Shown: positions 10,258 through 20,187, counted from the stretch's first letter. The stretch is 33,428 nucleotides of DNA from an uncultured Bacteroidaceae bacterium (GCA_905234745.1 CAJOJD010000002.1:214635-248062); one strand, 5' to 3'. Made by a program: numbers and translations. Notes: generated from the letters alone by a model not told the origin.

Positions 10258-11584
10258 TTATAATGCTCTCACACACGCCTTGAACTGGTCGCCGCGGTCC
10301 TCATAGCTCTTAAAGAGGTCAAAGCTGGCACAGCAGGGACTCAACAATACAATATCGCCGCTGTGAGCCATCCTGTAGGCCGCATCCACCGCATCCTTCA
10401 TGGACTGGACATCGGCCACGGGAAGTCCGAATCCGTCAAAGAAGTCATTCGTTGTGCAGACCCATGTAAACCAATCCGCAGCATTTCTCGCGTACCAGAT
10501 CGGCTATCTCGTTGTAGTCGTTACCCTTGTCCTTGCCGCCCAGTATCAGGACGCACTTTACAGGCATGCTCTGCAAGGCATACCAGCAGCTGTTCACGTT
10601 GGTGGCCTTGGAGTCGTTGATGAAGTCAACTCCGTTAACCCTCGTAACGCGCTCCAGACGGTGCTCCACGCCCTGGAATGTCTGCAAAGCCTTGCGTATG
10701 GTCTCGCTCTTGATACCGGCTATGTTGGCCGATATACCTGCGGCCATTGAGTTGTAAAGGTTGTGCTTGCCCGTAAGTGAGAGAGACTCCTGCTCCATAT
10801 TGAAAGCGTAGGGCTTTGTAAAGTACAGGGTTCCGTCCTCGACATATGCGGCCAGATCCTCACGCTTTGCCTCGGCAAAAGGATAGAGAGTAGCCTTGAG
10901 TCCGTATCTTTTGAGTTCACGGGTGATGATGGGGTCATCGCTCCAGTAAACGAACGCATCATCCTTGGTCTGGTTGCGTATGACACGCATCTTGGCGTCG
11001 ACATAGTTCTGCATCTCATGGTCATAACGGTCCAGATGATCCGGGGTTATGTTCATGAGGATGGCAATGTCGGCCTTGAAGTCATACATGTTGTCCAGCT
11101 GGAAACTGCTCAGCTCTATCACATAGTAGTCAAAGTTCTTCTCGGCTACCTGCCAAGCCAGGCTGCTTCCGATGTTTCCGGCCAGGCCCACGTTCATACC
11201 GGCCATCTTGAATATATGGTATATGAGCGATGTGGTAGTGGTCTTGCCGTTGGAGCCGGTTATGCAGATCATCTTGGCGTTGGTGTATCGGCCGGCAAAC
11301 TCAATCTCCGAGATGATGGGGGTTCCCTGTGCCATCAGTTTCTGTATGATGGGAGCCTCCTTGGGAATGCCCGGGCTCTTTATCACCTCATCGGCAGCCA
11401 GGATCCTGGCCTCTGTATGCTGTTTCTGTTCCCACTCTATTCCGCGCAGGTCCAGTTCCTTACGGTAATGCTCCTTAATCTCGGACAGGTCCGATACAAA
11501 CACGTCGAATCCCTTGGCCTTTGCCAGAATTGCTGCGCCTGTACCGCTCTCGCCTGCTCCTAAAACTACGATCTTCTTTGCCAT
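10258..11584 (-). CDS. murD: UDP-MurNAc-L-alanine:D-glutamate ligase MurD, with a frame break near the 3' end
   Basis: Adds D-glutamate to UDP-MurNAc-L-Ala. The first 379 codons (to 10448) encode an N-terminal Rossmann region ([11 protein letters not shown]), P-loop [10 protein letters not shown] (110-119), the central domain ([10 protein letters not shown]) and C-terminal motifs including [10 protein letters not shown]. The frame then hits TGA at 10445-10447. The missing end lies in the next frame at 10258-10443: 61 residues with [19 protein letters not shown]..., typical of a MurD C-terminus, ending TAA 8 nt before ftsW. A +1 shift at TGA-C would give about 441 residues, a normal MurD length. 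MurD is normally essential, so options are a sequencing or assembly indel, programmed frameshifting, or a true mutation. The start is 5 nt after mraY. Confidence 0.9.
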
Positions 11585-11589
11585 TTCAA

Positions 11590-12876
11590 TTATCTTATCT
11601 TCAAGGTCAATATTGTAAGTGCCGCAAGACCTATGCTTATGATCCAGGTCCTGAGCGTTATCTTGGTCTCAAACTGTAACTTGTTGTCATTGCCGTGGAA
11701 CCTGACGGTGCTGGTGGGGTCAGCCTTGAGCACCTGCTCCATGCTTGTACGGTAATGGTCATGTATGGGAGTACGTTTCCAGATACGCTGATGCACGCCC
11801 TTGCGCTTGCCCAGCTTGTAATAGAAACGCTGGCATATGACCGACAGGCTCTCTACCAGGAACACACCGCAAAGGATAGGCAGCAACAGTTCCTTGTGTA
11901 TGCAGAGCGCAGCTACGGCAATGATTCCTCCGATGGTCAGACTGCCGGTATCGCCCATGAATATCTGTGCCGGGTATGAGTTGAACCAGAGGAAGCCTAC
12001 CAAAGCACCCACGAATGCGGCCATATAGACCACCACCTCCTGGCTTCCGGGTACGTACATAAGGTCAAAGTGACTTGCCGTAACCACGTTACTGGATACA
12101 TACGCAAGTATGCCCAGCGTAACTCCTATTATGGCCGAGTTGCCCGCAGCCATGCCGTCCATACCGTCATTCAGGTTGGAACCGTTCGATACCGCAGTCA
12201 CGATAAACAGGGTGAGCAGTACAAAGAACACCCAGCCTGCGGGGTACTTGGCCTTGTCGCCCAGCCAGCTGAAAGCATCGGCATAATTCAGGTTATGGTT
12301 CTTGAAGAACGGAATCGTGGTACGGGTCGATTTCACATCGGGAGTCTTTACAACTATCTCGGTGTTGTTCTCAATACGGGTCTCTACCTTCTCGTTAATG
12401 ACCACCTGGGGGCTGTAACGCAACGTAAGGCCCACTATCAGACCCAAGGCAAGCTGTCCGGCCACCTTTATCCAGCCGTTCAGGCCGTCCTTGTTCTTGC
12501 GGAAAGTCTTGATGTAGTCATCGGCAAAGCCTATGGCACCCAGGATTATGGTGGTTATAAGCATGAGCCACATGTAGACGTTCCCCAGGTCACCTATAAG
12601 CAGGCATGGAATCACAATGGCCACGATTATGATTACGCCACCCATTGTGGGAACACCCTTCTTGGTCACGCCGAACGGATCCAGCTTGACGTCACGCTGA
12701 GTCTCGGATATGTTCTTTCGCTTGAGCATGTCAATGAAATGACTGCCGAACCAGCATGAAACCACCAGTGACAGCACCAGAGCGAATATGGCCCTGAATG
12801 TCACGTAACTGAACATTCCACCACCCGGAATATCTACTCCGGCATTCTTCAAGTATTCAAACAGGCTGTACAGCAT
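11590..12876 (-). CDS. mraY: Phospho-MurNAc-pentapeptide transferase MraY (lipid I synthase)
   Basis: Integral membrane enzyme that moves phospho-MurNAc-pentapeptide onto undecaprenyl phosphate. The 428 residues contain about ten membrane helices and the catalytic and Mg-binding motifs GFADDYIKTF and SNLNDGMDGMAAGNS, plus the late loop GKRKGVHQRIWKRTPIHDHY. A polar insertion of about 60 residues (around 150-215, with ENNTEIVVKTPDVKS) makes it longer than the E. coli enzyme of about 360 residues, as I recall being common in Bacteroidetes. Starts 9 nt after murE. Confidence 0.96.
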   Translation of the reverse strand: MLYSLFEYLKNAGVDIPGGGMFSYVTFRAIFALVLSLVVSCWFGSHFIDMLKRKNISETQRDVKLDPFGVTKKGVPTMGGVIIIVAIVIPCLLIGDLGNVYMWLMLITTIILGAIGFADDYIKTFRKNKDGLNGWIKVAGQLALGLIVGLTLRYSPQVVINEKVETRIENNTEIVVKTPDVKSTRTTIPFFKNHNLNYADAFSWLGDKAKYPAGWVFFVLLTLFIVTAVSNGSNLNDGMDGMAAGNSAIIGVTLGILAYVSSNVVTASHFDLMYVPGSQEVVVYMAAFVGALVGFLWFNSYPAQIFMGDTGSLTIGGIIAVAALCIHKELLLPILCGVFLVESLSVICQRFYYKLGKRKGVHQRIWKRTPIHDHYRTSMEQVLKADPTSTVRFHGNDNKLQFETKITLRTWIISIGLAALTILTLKIR

Positions 12877-12885
12877 ATACCTTTA

Positions 12886-14334
12886 TTAAAAGCATTCACG
12901 AATTACTTCATGGTCGTCAAAATGGTGTTTGACTCCCTTTACCTCCTGATAATCCTCATGTCCCTTTCCTGCCACAAGGATTACGTCGCCCGCTCCTGCA
13001 ATCATGCAGGCGGTACGGATAGCCTCGCGGCGGTCCACGATGGATATCACCTTCTGCATATCCTCGTTCGTAAGACCGGCCAGCATATCGTTGATTATAT
13101 CCTGTGGTTCCTCAAAACGGGGATTATCGGATGTGATTATCACCTTGTCACTGTATTTTACGCTCTCCTTTGCCATAAGGGGACGCTTGCCCTTGTCGCG
13201 GTTGCCGCCGGCACCCACTACGGTAATGATCTGACCCTTACCGTCCAATACATCTACTATGGTAGTCAGCACATTGGTCAGGGCATCGGGAGTATGCGCG
13301 TAGTCCACTATCGCGGTGAATCCCTTGGGTGAGCGTATTGCGTCAAAACGTCCGTTCACCGGAACCAGGGTACTCATCACGGTAAGCACCTCCATCGGGT
13401 CGCGGCCCAGATTGACTGCCGTGCCGTAAACGGCCAGCAGGTTGCTTGCGTTGAACTTTCCTATGAACTTGAGGAACACCTCGCGTCCGTTTATCTCAAG
13501 CAGCATTCCGTCAAAACCTGATTCCAGCAGACGACCCTTGAAATCACTCATGCTGCGCAGTGAGTATGTGGTGACCTTAGCCTTGGTGTTCTGTGCCATA
13601 ACCAGTCCGTTCCTGTCATCCAGGTTGGTAACCATGAAAGCATCCTTGGGCAGATCGTCAAAGAACTTCTTCTTGGCCTTGAGATAGTTCTCGACAGTCT
13701 TGTGATAGTCCAGATGGTCACGCGTCAGATTAGTGAATATTCCGCCGGCATACTTGAGTCCGCCTATGCGCTTCTGTACGATGGCGTGTGAACTGCACTC
13801 CATGAACACGTACTTGCAGCCCTCATCGGCCATACGTCCCAGCAGGCGGTTAAGCGTCACTGCATCGGGGGTGGTATGATCGGCCGGGATGGGCTCGCCG
13901 TCTATGTAATTGCAGACTGTCGACAGCAGACCGGTCTTGTATCCGAACTTGCGGAACATGTTGTAGAGCAATGTGGCGATGGTGGTCTTGCCGTTAGTGC
14001 CGGTCACACCCACCAGTTTTACCTTATCGGTGGGATTGCCGAAGAAACGTGTGGCAACCGTGCCTACCACATCCTCGCAGTCGGGTACCTGAACGTAAGT
14101 GACTCCGCTGACGGTTTCATCGGGCATGACTTCACACAGGACCGATGTGGCACCCAGCTCTATGGCCTTGGGTATGAACTGATGGCCGTCGACGGTCGTA
14201 CCGCGCATAGCCACGAACAGGCATCCTTTGGCTGCCTTGCGTGAATCCAACTGTATATCGGTAACCTCAATGCCGGTATCACCAACCGTCCTCACCGTCT
14301 TTAGTCCTGAAATAAGCTCTCCAATTGTCACCAT
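12886..14334 (-). CDS. murE: UDP-MurNAc-tripeptide ligase MurE (probably meso-diaminopimelate adding)
   Basis: Adds the third amino acid to UDP-MurNAc-L-Ala-D-Glu. P-loop GTNGKTTIA at about 112-120, N-terminal UDP-binding region ([18 protein letters not shown]), [10 protein letters not shown], and C-terminal SDNPRFEEP near residue 405; the DNPR motif is the known hallmark of meso-diaminopimelate specificity. ATG at 14334 ([10 protein letters not shown]) gives 482 residues and lies 5 nt after the ftsI stop; an upstream GTG at 14343 would overlap ftsI and adds only three residues. Confidence 0.95.
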   Translation of the reverse strand: MVTIGELISGLKTVRTVGDTGIEVTDIQLDSRKAAKGCLFVAMRGTTVDGHQFIPKAIELGATSVLCEVMPDETVSGVTYVQVPDCEDVVGTVATRFFGNPTDKVKLVGVTGTNGKTTIATLLYNMFRKFGYKTGLLSTVCNYIDGEPIPADHTTPDAVTLNRLLGRMADEGCKYVFMECSSHAIVQKRIGGLKYAGGIFTNLTRDHLDYHKTVENYLKAKKKFFDDLPKDAFMVTNLDDRNGLVMAQNTKAKVTTYSLRSMSDFKGRLLESGFDGMLLEINGREVFLKFIGKFNASNLLAVYGTAVNLGRDPMEVLTVMSTLVPVNGRFDAIRSPKGFTAIVDYAHTPDALTNVLTTIVDVLDGKGQIITVVGAGGNRDKGKRPLMAKESVKYSDKVIITSDNPRFEEPQDIINDMLAGLTNEDMQKVISIVDRREAIRTACMIAGAGDVILVAGKGHEDYQEVKGVKHHFDDHEVIRECF

Positions 14335-14339
14335 ATATA

Positions 14340-16532
14340 TCACATTGATAATGTTAACTGTATCCTGTCTCCTTTCTTGAAGCGGGTATTACGTGCAGGC
14401 ACCTGGCTCTTGACCTTACCTACTCCGTCAATGCTCACTCTCATTCCCATACGCTCCAGCAGATATAGGGCGTCCGATGCCCCCATCCCGCGAACATCGG
14501 GAACCACGCCCTCGGCGTACTCCACGAAATGCATCACGTATCGGCCCGAATCCGAAGATACCGAGCCCCATATGCTGTCTGCAACCGAACGGTCCACGCG
14601 GCGCATCAGATCCTTCTTGCCCAGACCCTTGAGTACGGTGCTTGCCTTTGCAAGATCACCGGGCATTACCTTGGGTATGAACTGTTTTGTCGAATCAAAT
14701 GCCTCATACACATCCCTCAGGTTCAGGTTTGCCATAACCTTCTCGGATATCTCATGGAACGCGGGAGCAGCCCATGTGGCACCACCCGCTGAACCGCCGT
14801 CTGTACGTACCGACACGATGCATGAGTATTGGGGATTATCGGCCGGGAAGTAACCGCAGAACGATACCATATATCTGCGCGGTCCGTTCTTGTAGCCGGC
14901 ATCACCCTGTGACAGCTGTGCAGTACCGGTCTTTCCTGCAACCGTGAAGTACTTGGAAGAGGCGTTCTTGCCTGTACCATCAAGCACCACAAGTTCCAGC
15001 ATGCTTTTTACCTTTTCGAGCGTTTCGTCCTTGCACATGTGTCGTACTACCACCTCTACCGGGAACTCCTGGACAACCTCATCCTCACGGGTAACCTTGG
15101 TTACCAGACGCGGGGCGACCATACAGCCGCCGTTGGCTATGCCGTTATAGAAAGCCAGCGTGTTTATTACCGGTAGTTGGGTGTTGTATCCTATCGACAT
15201 CCAAGGCAGACGCGTTGCGTCCCAATAACCCTCACGTCGTATCACGGGAGCCGCCGTACCTGTAAGCTGAAGTCCGAAATGCGTATTTATGCCCGTGCGG
15301 TAAACGCCGTCTACAAACTCCTGCGGATTATCCTTATATGCGGCATGTATCAGTTTTGACGTTCCTATGTTGCTGGAGTTGGCTATTATGTGCGGTACGT
15401 CCAGCCATCCGTATTCATGTGAATCGGTCATCCTGGAACCGCCGAATCCCGTATAAAGACCCTTCTCGCAATAGACGCTGTCCGTCAGTGATATCTTGCC
15501 GGCATCAAGCGCCACCATCATCGATACGGGTTTGAATGTGGAACCGGGTTCATATATCTCCCTCACCGCATTGTTCTGTATCTCGTCAAACTGACCGGGA
15601 CCGGTTTTCGTAAGACTGGCCATGGCCTTGATGTCTCCCGTCTTGACCTCCATCAGAACTACTATGCCCGAGGCAGCGTTATGTGTATCCATCACCTTGC
15701 GCAGTGCGACCTCGGCAATATCCTGCATGTCCACGTTGATAGTGGTATGTACGTCACAACCGTCAATCTGGGGGACATCGGCCACCATACGGGTCACGTT
15801 CTGTACCTTCTCCTGATGTCCGCGTCCGGGAACTCCGCGCAGAAGCGAGTCGAATGAGAGCTCCAGACCGTTACGTGCCGAGTCCTTGGCCTCATACATG
15901 CTTCCTATCGTGCGGGCAGCCAGTGCACCGAAAGGTTTCTGGCGTGATATCTTGGATTCGGCGCTGTAGAACCACATCTCATACTTGGGCTTGAGCCATA
16001 CGGTCTTTACGAGTGACTTGTACTGGTTGTATGAAATGGGGTATGAGTTCCTTGATGTTCCGGGCAGGAGCAGCCACGAGTGTGATTTGGATTCAAATCC
16101 CTTCTGGTAATGGTTGGCAAACTCCTGAATGGAATACTGGGGGAATATCTCGTGCATCTGGCGTGAGAACTCGGCCAGATGTTTCGTAAACAGGGTATCC
16201 TTGCGCATCTGGTCCTTCTGGGTACGCGCATCGGTATCCTTACCTACCGATTTGAAGTCCAGGAAAATCCTGTACTGTTTCATGCTGCTTGCCAGCAACA
16301 GGCCGTCATCGCTCAGGATGTTGCCGCGGCGGGGCTCTATAACCCTGTTGACCGGAGTCATGTTTCGCTCCACCTCGTTCCAGTACTGCCTCTCGCCGAA
16401 CATGACAAAGACCATCTTTGCAATGATGAGTATGCCCCACACGAGCATAAGCAGAAAAAGCGAGAGGTATTTGCGCGATACCCTCTTCTTTTCAAGCTTG
16501 CGCGGATCGTCCTTGCCTTTCATCATACTCAT
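14340..16532 (-). CDS. ftsI: Septal transpeptidase FtsI (class B PBP with PASTA domain)
   Basis: Cross-links septal peptidoglycan, partner of FtsW. One N-terminal membrane helix (about 22-45), a PBP dimerisation domain ([15 protein letters not shown]), then the transpeptidase with SxxK at 331-334 (STFK), SxN at 386-388 (SSN) and KTG at 534-536. The last 60 residues or so ([19 protein letters not shown]...) form a single PASTA domain, as in SpoVD-like PBPs. 730 residues. The ATG overlaps the ftsL stop as ATGA, implying coupled translation. Confidence 0.95.
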   Translation of the reverse strand: MSMMKGKDDPRKLEKKRVSRKYLSLFLLMLVWGILIIAKMVFVMFGERQYWNEVERNMTPVNRVIEPRRGNILSDDGLLLASSMKQYRIFLDFKSVGKDTDARTQKDQMRKDTLFTKHLAEFSRQMHEIFPQYSIQEFANHYQKGFESKSHSWLLLPGTSRNSYPISYNQYKSLVKTVWLKPKYEMWFYSAESKISRQKPFGALAARTIGSMYEAKDSARNGLELSFDSLLRGVPGRGHQEKVQNVTRMVADVPQIDGCDVHTTINVDMQDIAEVALRKVMDTHNAASGIVVLMEVKTGDIKAMASLTKTGPGQFDEIQNNAVREIYEPGSTFKPVSMMVALDAGKISLTDSVYCEKGLYTGFGGSRMTDSHEYGWLDVPHIIANSSNIGTSKLIHAAYKDNPQEFVDGVYRTGINTHFGLQLTGTAAPVIRREGYWDATRLPWMSIGYNTQLPVINTLAFYNGIANGGCMVAPRLVTKVTREDEVVQEFPVEVVVRHMCKDETLEKVKSMLELVVLDGTGKNASSKYFTVAGKTGTAQLSQGDAGYKNGPRRYMVSFCGYFPADNPQYSCIVSVRTDGGSAGGATWAAPAFHEISEKVMANLNLRDVYEAFDSTKQFIPKVMPGDLAKASTVLKGLGKKDLMRRVDRSVADSIWGSVSSDSGRYVMHFVEYAEGVVPDVRGMGASDALYLLERMGMRVSIDGVGKVKSQVPARNTRFKKGDRIQLTLSM

Positions 16533-16849
16533 TTGGGCAGTTTGAACGGCGGTTCAGTGCTGGGCTGAAGACCAGAGCCGTTTCTGGTCACCACTTTCTC
16601 AACATAAGACGGCTTGCTTTTGGCCGATACGTCACTCGTGGTATTCAGTGTCTGGTACTGCATATCCACCAGTTCACGACGAAGCCTTTCGGCATAAGCC
16701 TGGTCACGCTGGTATGCATATCGGTTGCCTATGTAGAATATCACGCATGCCAGTATCTCCAGCAGCAACCAGAAATTGCGCTGGATAAGATCAGGCATGG
16801 ACTGCATCAGTCCTTTCCTGTTTTGGCTTTTCTGCGTATTGTCCTCCAT
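16529..16849 (-). CDS. ftsL: FtsL-like divisome protein
   Basis: Small bitopic membrane protein of 106 residues: short cytoplasmic N-terminus, one helix at about 26-42 (FWLLLEILACVIFYIGN), then a heptad-like stretch (RDQAYAERLRRELVDMQYQTL) and a polar tail. FtsL sequences barely conserve, so the call rests on size, topology and position between rsmH and ftsI. It starts one base after the rsmH stop and overlaps ftsI by 4 nt. It probably forms the complex that activates FtsW-FtsI. Confidence 0.82.
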   Translation of the reverse strand: MEDNTQKSQNRKGLMQSMPDLIQRNFWLLLEILACVIFYIGNRYAYQRDQAYAERLRRELVDMQYQTLNTTSDVSAKSKPSYVEKVVTRNGSGLQPSTEPPFKLPK

Positions 16850-16850
16850 A

Positions 16851-17759
16851 TCAGACCTTCTCTGCTATTCTCAGTTTTGCGCTGCGGGAACGCGGATTGG
16901 CAGCCTGCTCGGCGGCATCGGGAACAACGGGCTTCCCTATCGCCTTGAACGGCACCATGCGGTTTCCGTAGAAATCAGTTTTTATATCACCTTCAATGTT
17001 TCCGCTCTTCATCAGGTTCTTGACCATGCGGTCCTCGATGGAGTGATAGGTTATCACAACCAGACGGCCGCCCTTGTCAAGCAGTCCCACCGCACCGGTA
17101 AGCATCTCACGCAGGGCATCAACCTCATGGTTCACCTCCATGCGCAGTGCCTGGAACAGTTTGGCGGTATCTTTCTTTTCACGTTCACGGCCGATAACCG
17201 GACGAACCGCATCCAGAAGTTGGGTCACAGTCTCAAGACGGCAGTTCCTGCGGGCCCTGCCTATGGCACCGGCAATCTGGCGTCCGTTCTGCAACTCGCC
17301 ATACAGCCAGAACAGCTGTGCCAGTTTCTCCTCCGGATAGTCATTGAGTACGTCCGATGCCTTCATCCCCTCCTTCTGGTTCATGCGCATGTCAATGGGA
17401 CCCTCAAAGCGGAACGAGAACCCGCGGGTGCTGTCATCAAAGTGATGCCATGATACGCCCAAGTCGGCAAGTATGCCGTCAACCTTCTCATGGCCGTACC
17501 AGCGCATAAAATTGGACATGTATCGGAAATTGGAGTAGACGAAAGTGAAACGGTCGTCCCTGATGATGTTGTTCATGGTATCGGCATCCTGGTCGAAACC
17601 ATACAGATGACCTTTGCTGCTGAGTCTGGACACTATTTCGCGCGAGTGGCCACCACCACCGAAGGTGGCATCCACATAGACCCCGTCAGGGTCTGCTACA
17701 AGCCCTTCTACGCTTTGCTTGAGAAGGACAGGCACATGATATGTCCCGCTTGTGTCCAC
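16851..17759 (-). CDS. rsmH: 16S rRNA (cytosine-1402 N4) methyltransferase RsmH
   Basis: Methylates the P-site of 16S rRNA with S-adenosylmethionine; formerly MraW. 302 residues with YHVPVLLKQSVEGL at the N-terminus, the SAM loop DATFGGGGHSREI (about 30-42), GFDQDADTM, GILADLGVSWHHFDD, and the C-terminal VVITYHSIEDRMVKN. The start is GTG at 17757-17759: the preceding codon in frame is TAA, and the next in-frame candidate (a GTG) falls inside the conserved YHVPVLL. It follows mraZ by 25 nt. Confidence 0.96.
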   Translation of the reverse strand: MDTSGTYHVPVLLKQSVEGLVADPDGVYVDATFGGGGHSREIVSRLSSKGHLYGFDQDADTMNNIIRDDRFTFVYSNFRYMSNFMRWYGHEKVDGILADLGVSWHHFDDSTRGFSFRFEGPIDMRMNQKEGMKASDVLNDYPEEKLAQLFWLYGELQNGRQIAGAIGRARRNCRLETVTQLLDAVRPVIGREREKKDTAKLFQALRMEVNHEVDALREMLTGAVGLLDKGGRLVVITYHSIEDRMVKNLMKSGNIEGDIKTDFYGNRMVPFKAIGKPVVPDAAEQAANPRSRSAKLRIAEKV

Positions 17760-17784
17760 TTACCTGTTATGTATGTAATTCGTA

Positions 17785-18240
17785 TCACTCAGTCATAAAC
17801 TTTTTCAGACTATCAGCAAACTCTCTATCGCTCATGAAGGGTTGGTCACCCTTACCTGCAGCAACATCGGGATTCCATATCTCTATGGTCTGCTCCATGC
17901 CCACAAACAGGACATCCTGCTTAATCCCCACCTTGTCGAGCAGTGCCTTGGGCAGCAGAATGCGTCCGTTGCTGTCCAACTGCACCTCCTGAGCCTCAGA
18001 TACCAGTTTACGATACACCATCTGCTGGTTTCCGTCAAAACGGTTCAACCTGGCGCGTACTCCGGCAATCTCATCCCTCCACTGGGTGGCGGGATAAACC
18101 ACAAGACAGTTCTCAAAGTAATCCTTACGGACCACCAGAGTCTGCTCCCCCGCCTGTTGCAGCAGACGGCGGAAACCTGCCGGCATAAACGCTCTGTTTT
18201 TAGCATCCAGCCGTACCGGGAACTGTCCTATGAAGCTCAT
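17785..18240 (-). CDS. mraZ: Transcriptional regulator MraZ
   Basis: Ring-forming DNA-binding protein of the SpoVT/AbrB fold that controls dcw transcription. Two MraZ half-repeats are visible: QFPVRLDAKNRAFMPAGFR near the N-terminus and EAQEVQLDSNGRILLPKALL in the second half. ATG at 18240 (MSFIGQFPVRLD) gives 151 residues, the family length; a GTG at 18297 would add 19 residues inside the operator and was rejected. First gene of the dcw cluster, with its own operator repeats 47-71 nt upstream, so it is probably autoregulated. Confidence 0.96.
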   Translation of the reverse strand: MSFIGQFPVRLDAKNRAFMPAGFRRLLQQAGEQTLVVRKDYFENCLVVYPATQWRDEIAGVRARLNRFDGNQQMVYRKLVSEAQEVQLDSNGRILLPKALLDKVGIKQDVLFVGMEQTIEIWNPDVAAGKGDQPFMSDREFADSLKKFMTE

Positions 18241-18267
18241 TTTTTGCTGGTAATCGATATTCGGTTC

Positions 18268-18275
18268 CAAAGTTA
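18268..18275 (-). promoter_or_regulatory. -7 element of the mraZ (dcw) promoter
   Basis: On the minus strand TAACTTTG matches the Bacteroidetes -7 box TAnnTTTG, 28 nt before the mraZ ATG. No TTTG occurs at the -33 position; that stretch is occupied by the MraZ operator repeats, so repressor and RNA polymerase would compete for the same DNA. Confidence 0.6.
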
Positions 18276-18286
18276 TAACTTTTCGC

Positions 18287-18311
18287 TCCACTTTCACCCA
18301 CTTTAACCCAC
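18287..18311 (-). promoter_or_regulatory. MraZ operator, three 10-bp-spaced repeats
   Basis: On the minus strand GTGGG, GTGGG and GTGGA (18307-18311, 18297-18301, 18287-18291) recur every 10 bp with AT-rich 5-nt spacers (TTAAA, TGAAA). This is the arrangement known for MraZ binding sites (TGGG-type repeats separated by 5 nt) and it sits just upstream of mraZ, over the expected -33 region. Confidence 0.85.
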
Positions 18312-18364
18312 TTTTTATTTAAAAAAGTTTTTAACCGCCTGTTGATAACTCAGATGGTTGTTAA

Positions 18365-18412
18365 TCAAAAAGTTGGCCTGAACCAGTTAAAGCACCGGTT
18401 CAGGCCAACTTT
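18365..18412 (-). terminator. Rho-independent terminator downstream of sulP
   Basis: A 16-bp perfect stem (18369-18384 with 18397-18412) with a 12-nt loop is followed on the minus strand by five T. It would end sulP transcripts before the mraZ promoter and insulate the dcw cluster. Confidence 0.85.
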
Positions 18413-18427
18413 ATAATCTGTTGAAAA

Positions 18428-18510
18428 CGACACGTTAGGGTCAGACCCCTTTGTGTCGGGGAGACTTGGCTCAAAGGTCGTTTTTTGTTGACACAAAGGG
18501 GTCAGACCCT
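18428..18510. repeat. Palindromic element (copy 2) at the 3' end of sulP
   Basis: Two inverted 21-nt arms (18437-18457 and 18490-18510) match with one central mismatch. The left arm folds further, with outer stem CGACAC/GTGTCG (18428-18433 with 18453-18458) around inner stem GGGTC/GACCC. Compared with copy 1 at 1729-1839 the inner core is the same, while the outer stem differs at two positions that both change in a pairing-preserving way (T-A to C-G, G-C to A-T). The right core supplies the sulP stop (18502-18504). The 32-nt spacer contains GTCGTTTT, which can pair with AAAACGAC at 18424-18431 as an alternative fold. Confidence 0.8.
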
Positions 18511-20187
18511 TTGTGCGGCTAGGATCTCTTCTGCTCGTTGGAGGGCGAGGTTGATGTGACTGCAGATGTTTTCCTTTCCTACTACATCATCCATTCCGGC
18601 GTCCTCTATGACTTTCATCACCTTGGGATTGACGCCGCTCAGAACTACTTTTACGCCCATCTGGGAGCACATACGGCACATGTTCTGAAGGTTGTGCACA
18701 CCGGTAGAGTCAATGAACGGAACCTTACGCATACGGATGATGCGGACCTTGGCGCGGCCGCCCATATCACCCATCATCTCCTCGAACTTGTTTCCTATTC
18801 CAAAGAAGTACGGACCGTTTATCTCATACACCTTTACGCCCTCAGGGATTGTCAGATGATCCAGATTGCCCTGGACGTCGCTATCGGCGTTGGGATCTAT
18901 CTCATCGCTCAGGACCGATACGTTGGTGGTCTCGGCCATACGCTTCATGCAGAGCAGGCAGGCAATCAGCACGCCCACCTCGATTGCAACGGTAAGGTCA
19001 AAGATCACTGTCAGGAAGAATGTTACCAGAAGTACGATGATATCGGACTTGGGGTTCTTGAGTATGGCCTTGAAACTGCGCCACTCACTCATGTTGTATG
19101 ATACGACTACCAGAATTCCGGCCAGGCAAGCCATCGGAATGAACTTTACCAGCGGCATCAGGAACAGGTAGATGAGAGCCAATACAATGGCGTGCGCAAT
19201 ACCGGCCACGGGAGTGCGCCCGCCGTTGTTGATGTTGGTCATGGTTCGTGCTATAGCGCCTGTGGCAGGTATGCCGCCTATAAGAGGCGAAACCATATTG
19301 GCAATACCCTGTGCCACAAGTTCCTGGTTGCTGTCATGACGGTCACCAATCACACCGTCGGCTACCGCTGCGGAGAGCAGGGACTCAATAGCACCCAGCA
19401 TTGCTATCACCATAGCCGGCTGTGCCAGACGTACTATGCTGTCCCAGTTGATCTTGGGAACCTCGGCCTGAGGCAGTTCAGTGCTTATTGAGAAACGGTC
19501 ACCGATGGTCTCTATGCCCTCCACGCCTACGCCGCGCAGAATGAGGCAGACAATGGTCATTATGATGATTGCCGCCAGAGAACCCGGAAGTTTACGACTA
19601 ATCTTGGGAGTAAATACGATTATCAGTATGCTGCCCACACCCACCAGCAGTGACCACCAGCTCACGGTGTCAAAGTGACGGAAATAGACAACCCATTTGT
19701 CAAGGAAACCTGCCGGAACGTTTTCAATCTGCAGTCCGAACAGATCCTTGATCTGTGTAGCGAATATAGTCAGGGCGATACCGCTTGTAAAGCCCACTAC
19801 AATGGGATAAGGAATATACTTGATTATGGTTCCCAGATGCAGGACACCCATAAGAATGAGGAACGCGCCTGCCATGAATGTGGCTATGCAGAGACCGCTC
19901 ATTCCGTAATCCTGTATGATACCGTATACGATTACGATGAACGCTCCTGTAGGACCGCCAATCTGCACCTTGCTTCCTCCAAAGAACGAGATGATGAAAC
20001 CTGCTACAATAGCAGTGAGAATACCGGCCTCGGGGGTTGCTCCCGATGCAATACCGAATGCGATGGCAAGCGGCAGAGCCACTATGCCGACAATTACACC
20101 TGCAAGCAGGTCCTGGACTAAAGTCTGTTTGTCGTAACCGTTCTTGAGAGTTGAGAACAGTTTAGGTTGGAAACCTTTGAGATTCAT
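18502..20187 (-). CDS. SulP family anion transporter (SLC26-like) with STAS domain
   Basis: Inner-membrane anion transporter; family substrates include sulfate and bicarbonate, and the sequence does not decide between them. The 561 residues begin with the SulP N-terminal block (LVQDLLAGVIVGIVALPLAIAFG), have 10 or more membrane helices, the conserved NMVSPLIGGIPATGAIARTMTN and GRTPVAGI, and a C-terminal STAS domain (about 440-555) with FIDSTGVHNLQNM. The last residues AAQRV and the TGA are read through the arm of a palindromic element, so the natural C-terminus may have been replaced. Upstream DNA (20188-20370) has only a weak -7-like TAATTTCG at 20253-20260 on the minus strand. Confidence 0.92.
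   Translation of the reverse strand: MNLKGFQPKLFSTLKNGYDKQTLVQDLLAGVIVGIVALPLAIAFGIASGATPEAGILTAIVAGFIISFFGGSKVQIGGPTGAFIVIVYGIIQDYGMSGLCIATFMAGAFLILMGVLHLGTIIKYIPYPIVVGFTSGIALTIFATQIKDLFGLQIENVPAGFLDKWVVYFRHFDTVSWWSLLVGVGSILIIVFTPKISRKLPGSLAAIIIMTIVCLILRGVGVEGIETIGDRFSISTELPQAEVPKINWDSIVRLAQPAMVIAMLGAIESLLSAAVADGVIGDRHDSNQELVAQGIANMVSPLIGGIPATGAIARTMTNINNGGRTPVAGIAHAIVLALIYLFLMPLVKFIPMACLAGILVVVSYNMSEWRSFKAILKNPKSDIIVLLVTFFLTVIFDLTVAIEVGVLIACLLCMKRMAETTNVSVLSDEIDPNADSDVQGNLDHLTIPEGVKVYEINGPYFFGIGNKFEEMMGDMGGRAKVRIIRMRKVPFIDSTGVHNLQNMCRMCSQMGVKVVLSGVNPKVMKVIEDAGMDDVVGKENICSHINLALQRAEEILAAQRV

Noticed and set aside
12070-12759. Long plus-strand frame (229 codons) opposite mraY
   Set aside because: Antisense shadow of a well-supported gene; composition follows the mraY codon pattern and no domain is seen. 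The same holds for 3521-4267, 11018-11563, 16776-17453 and 26457-27287.
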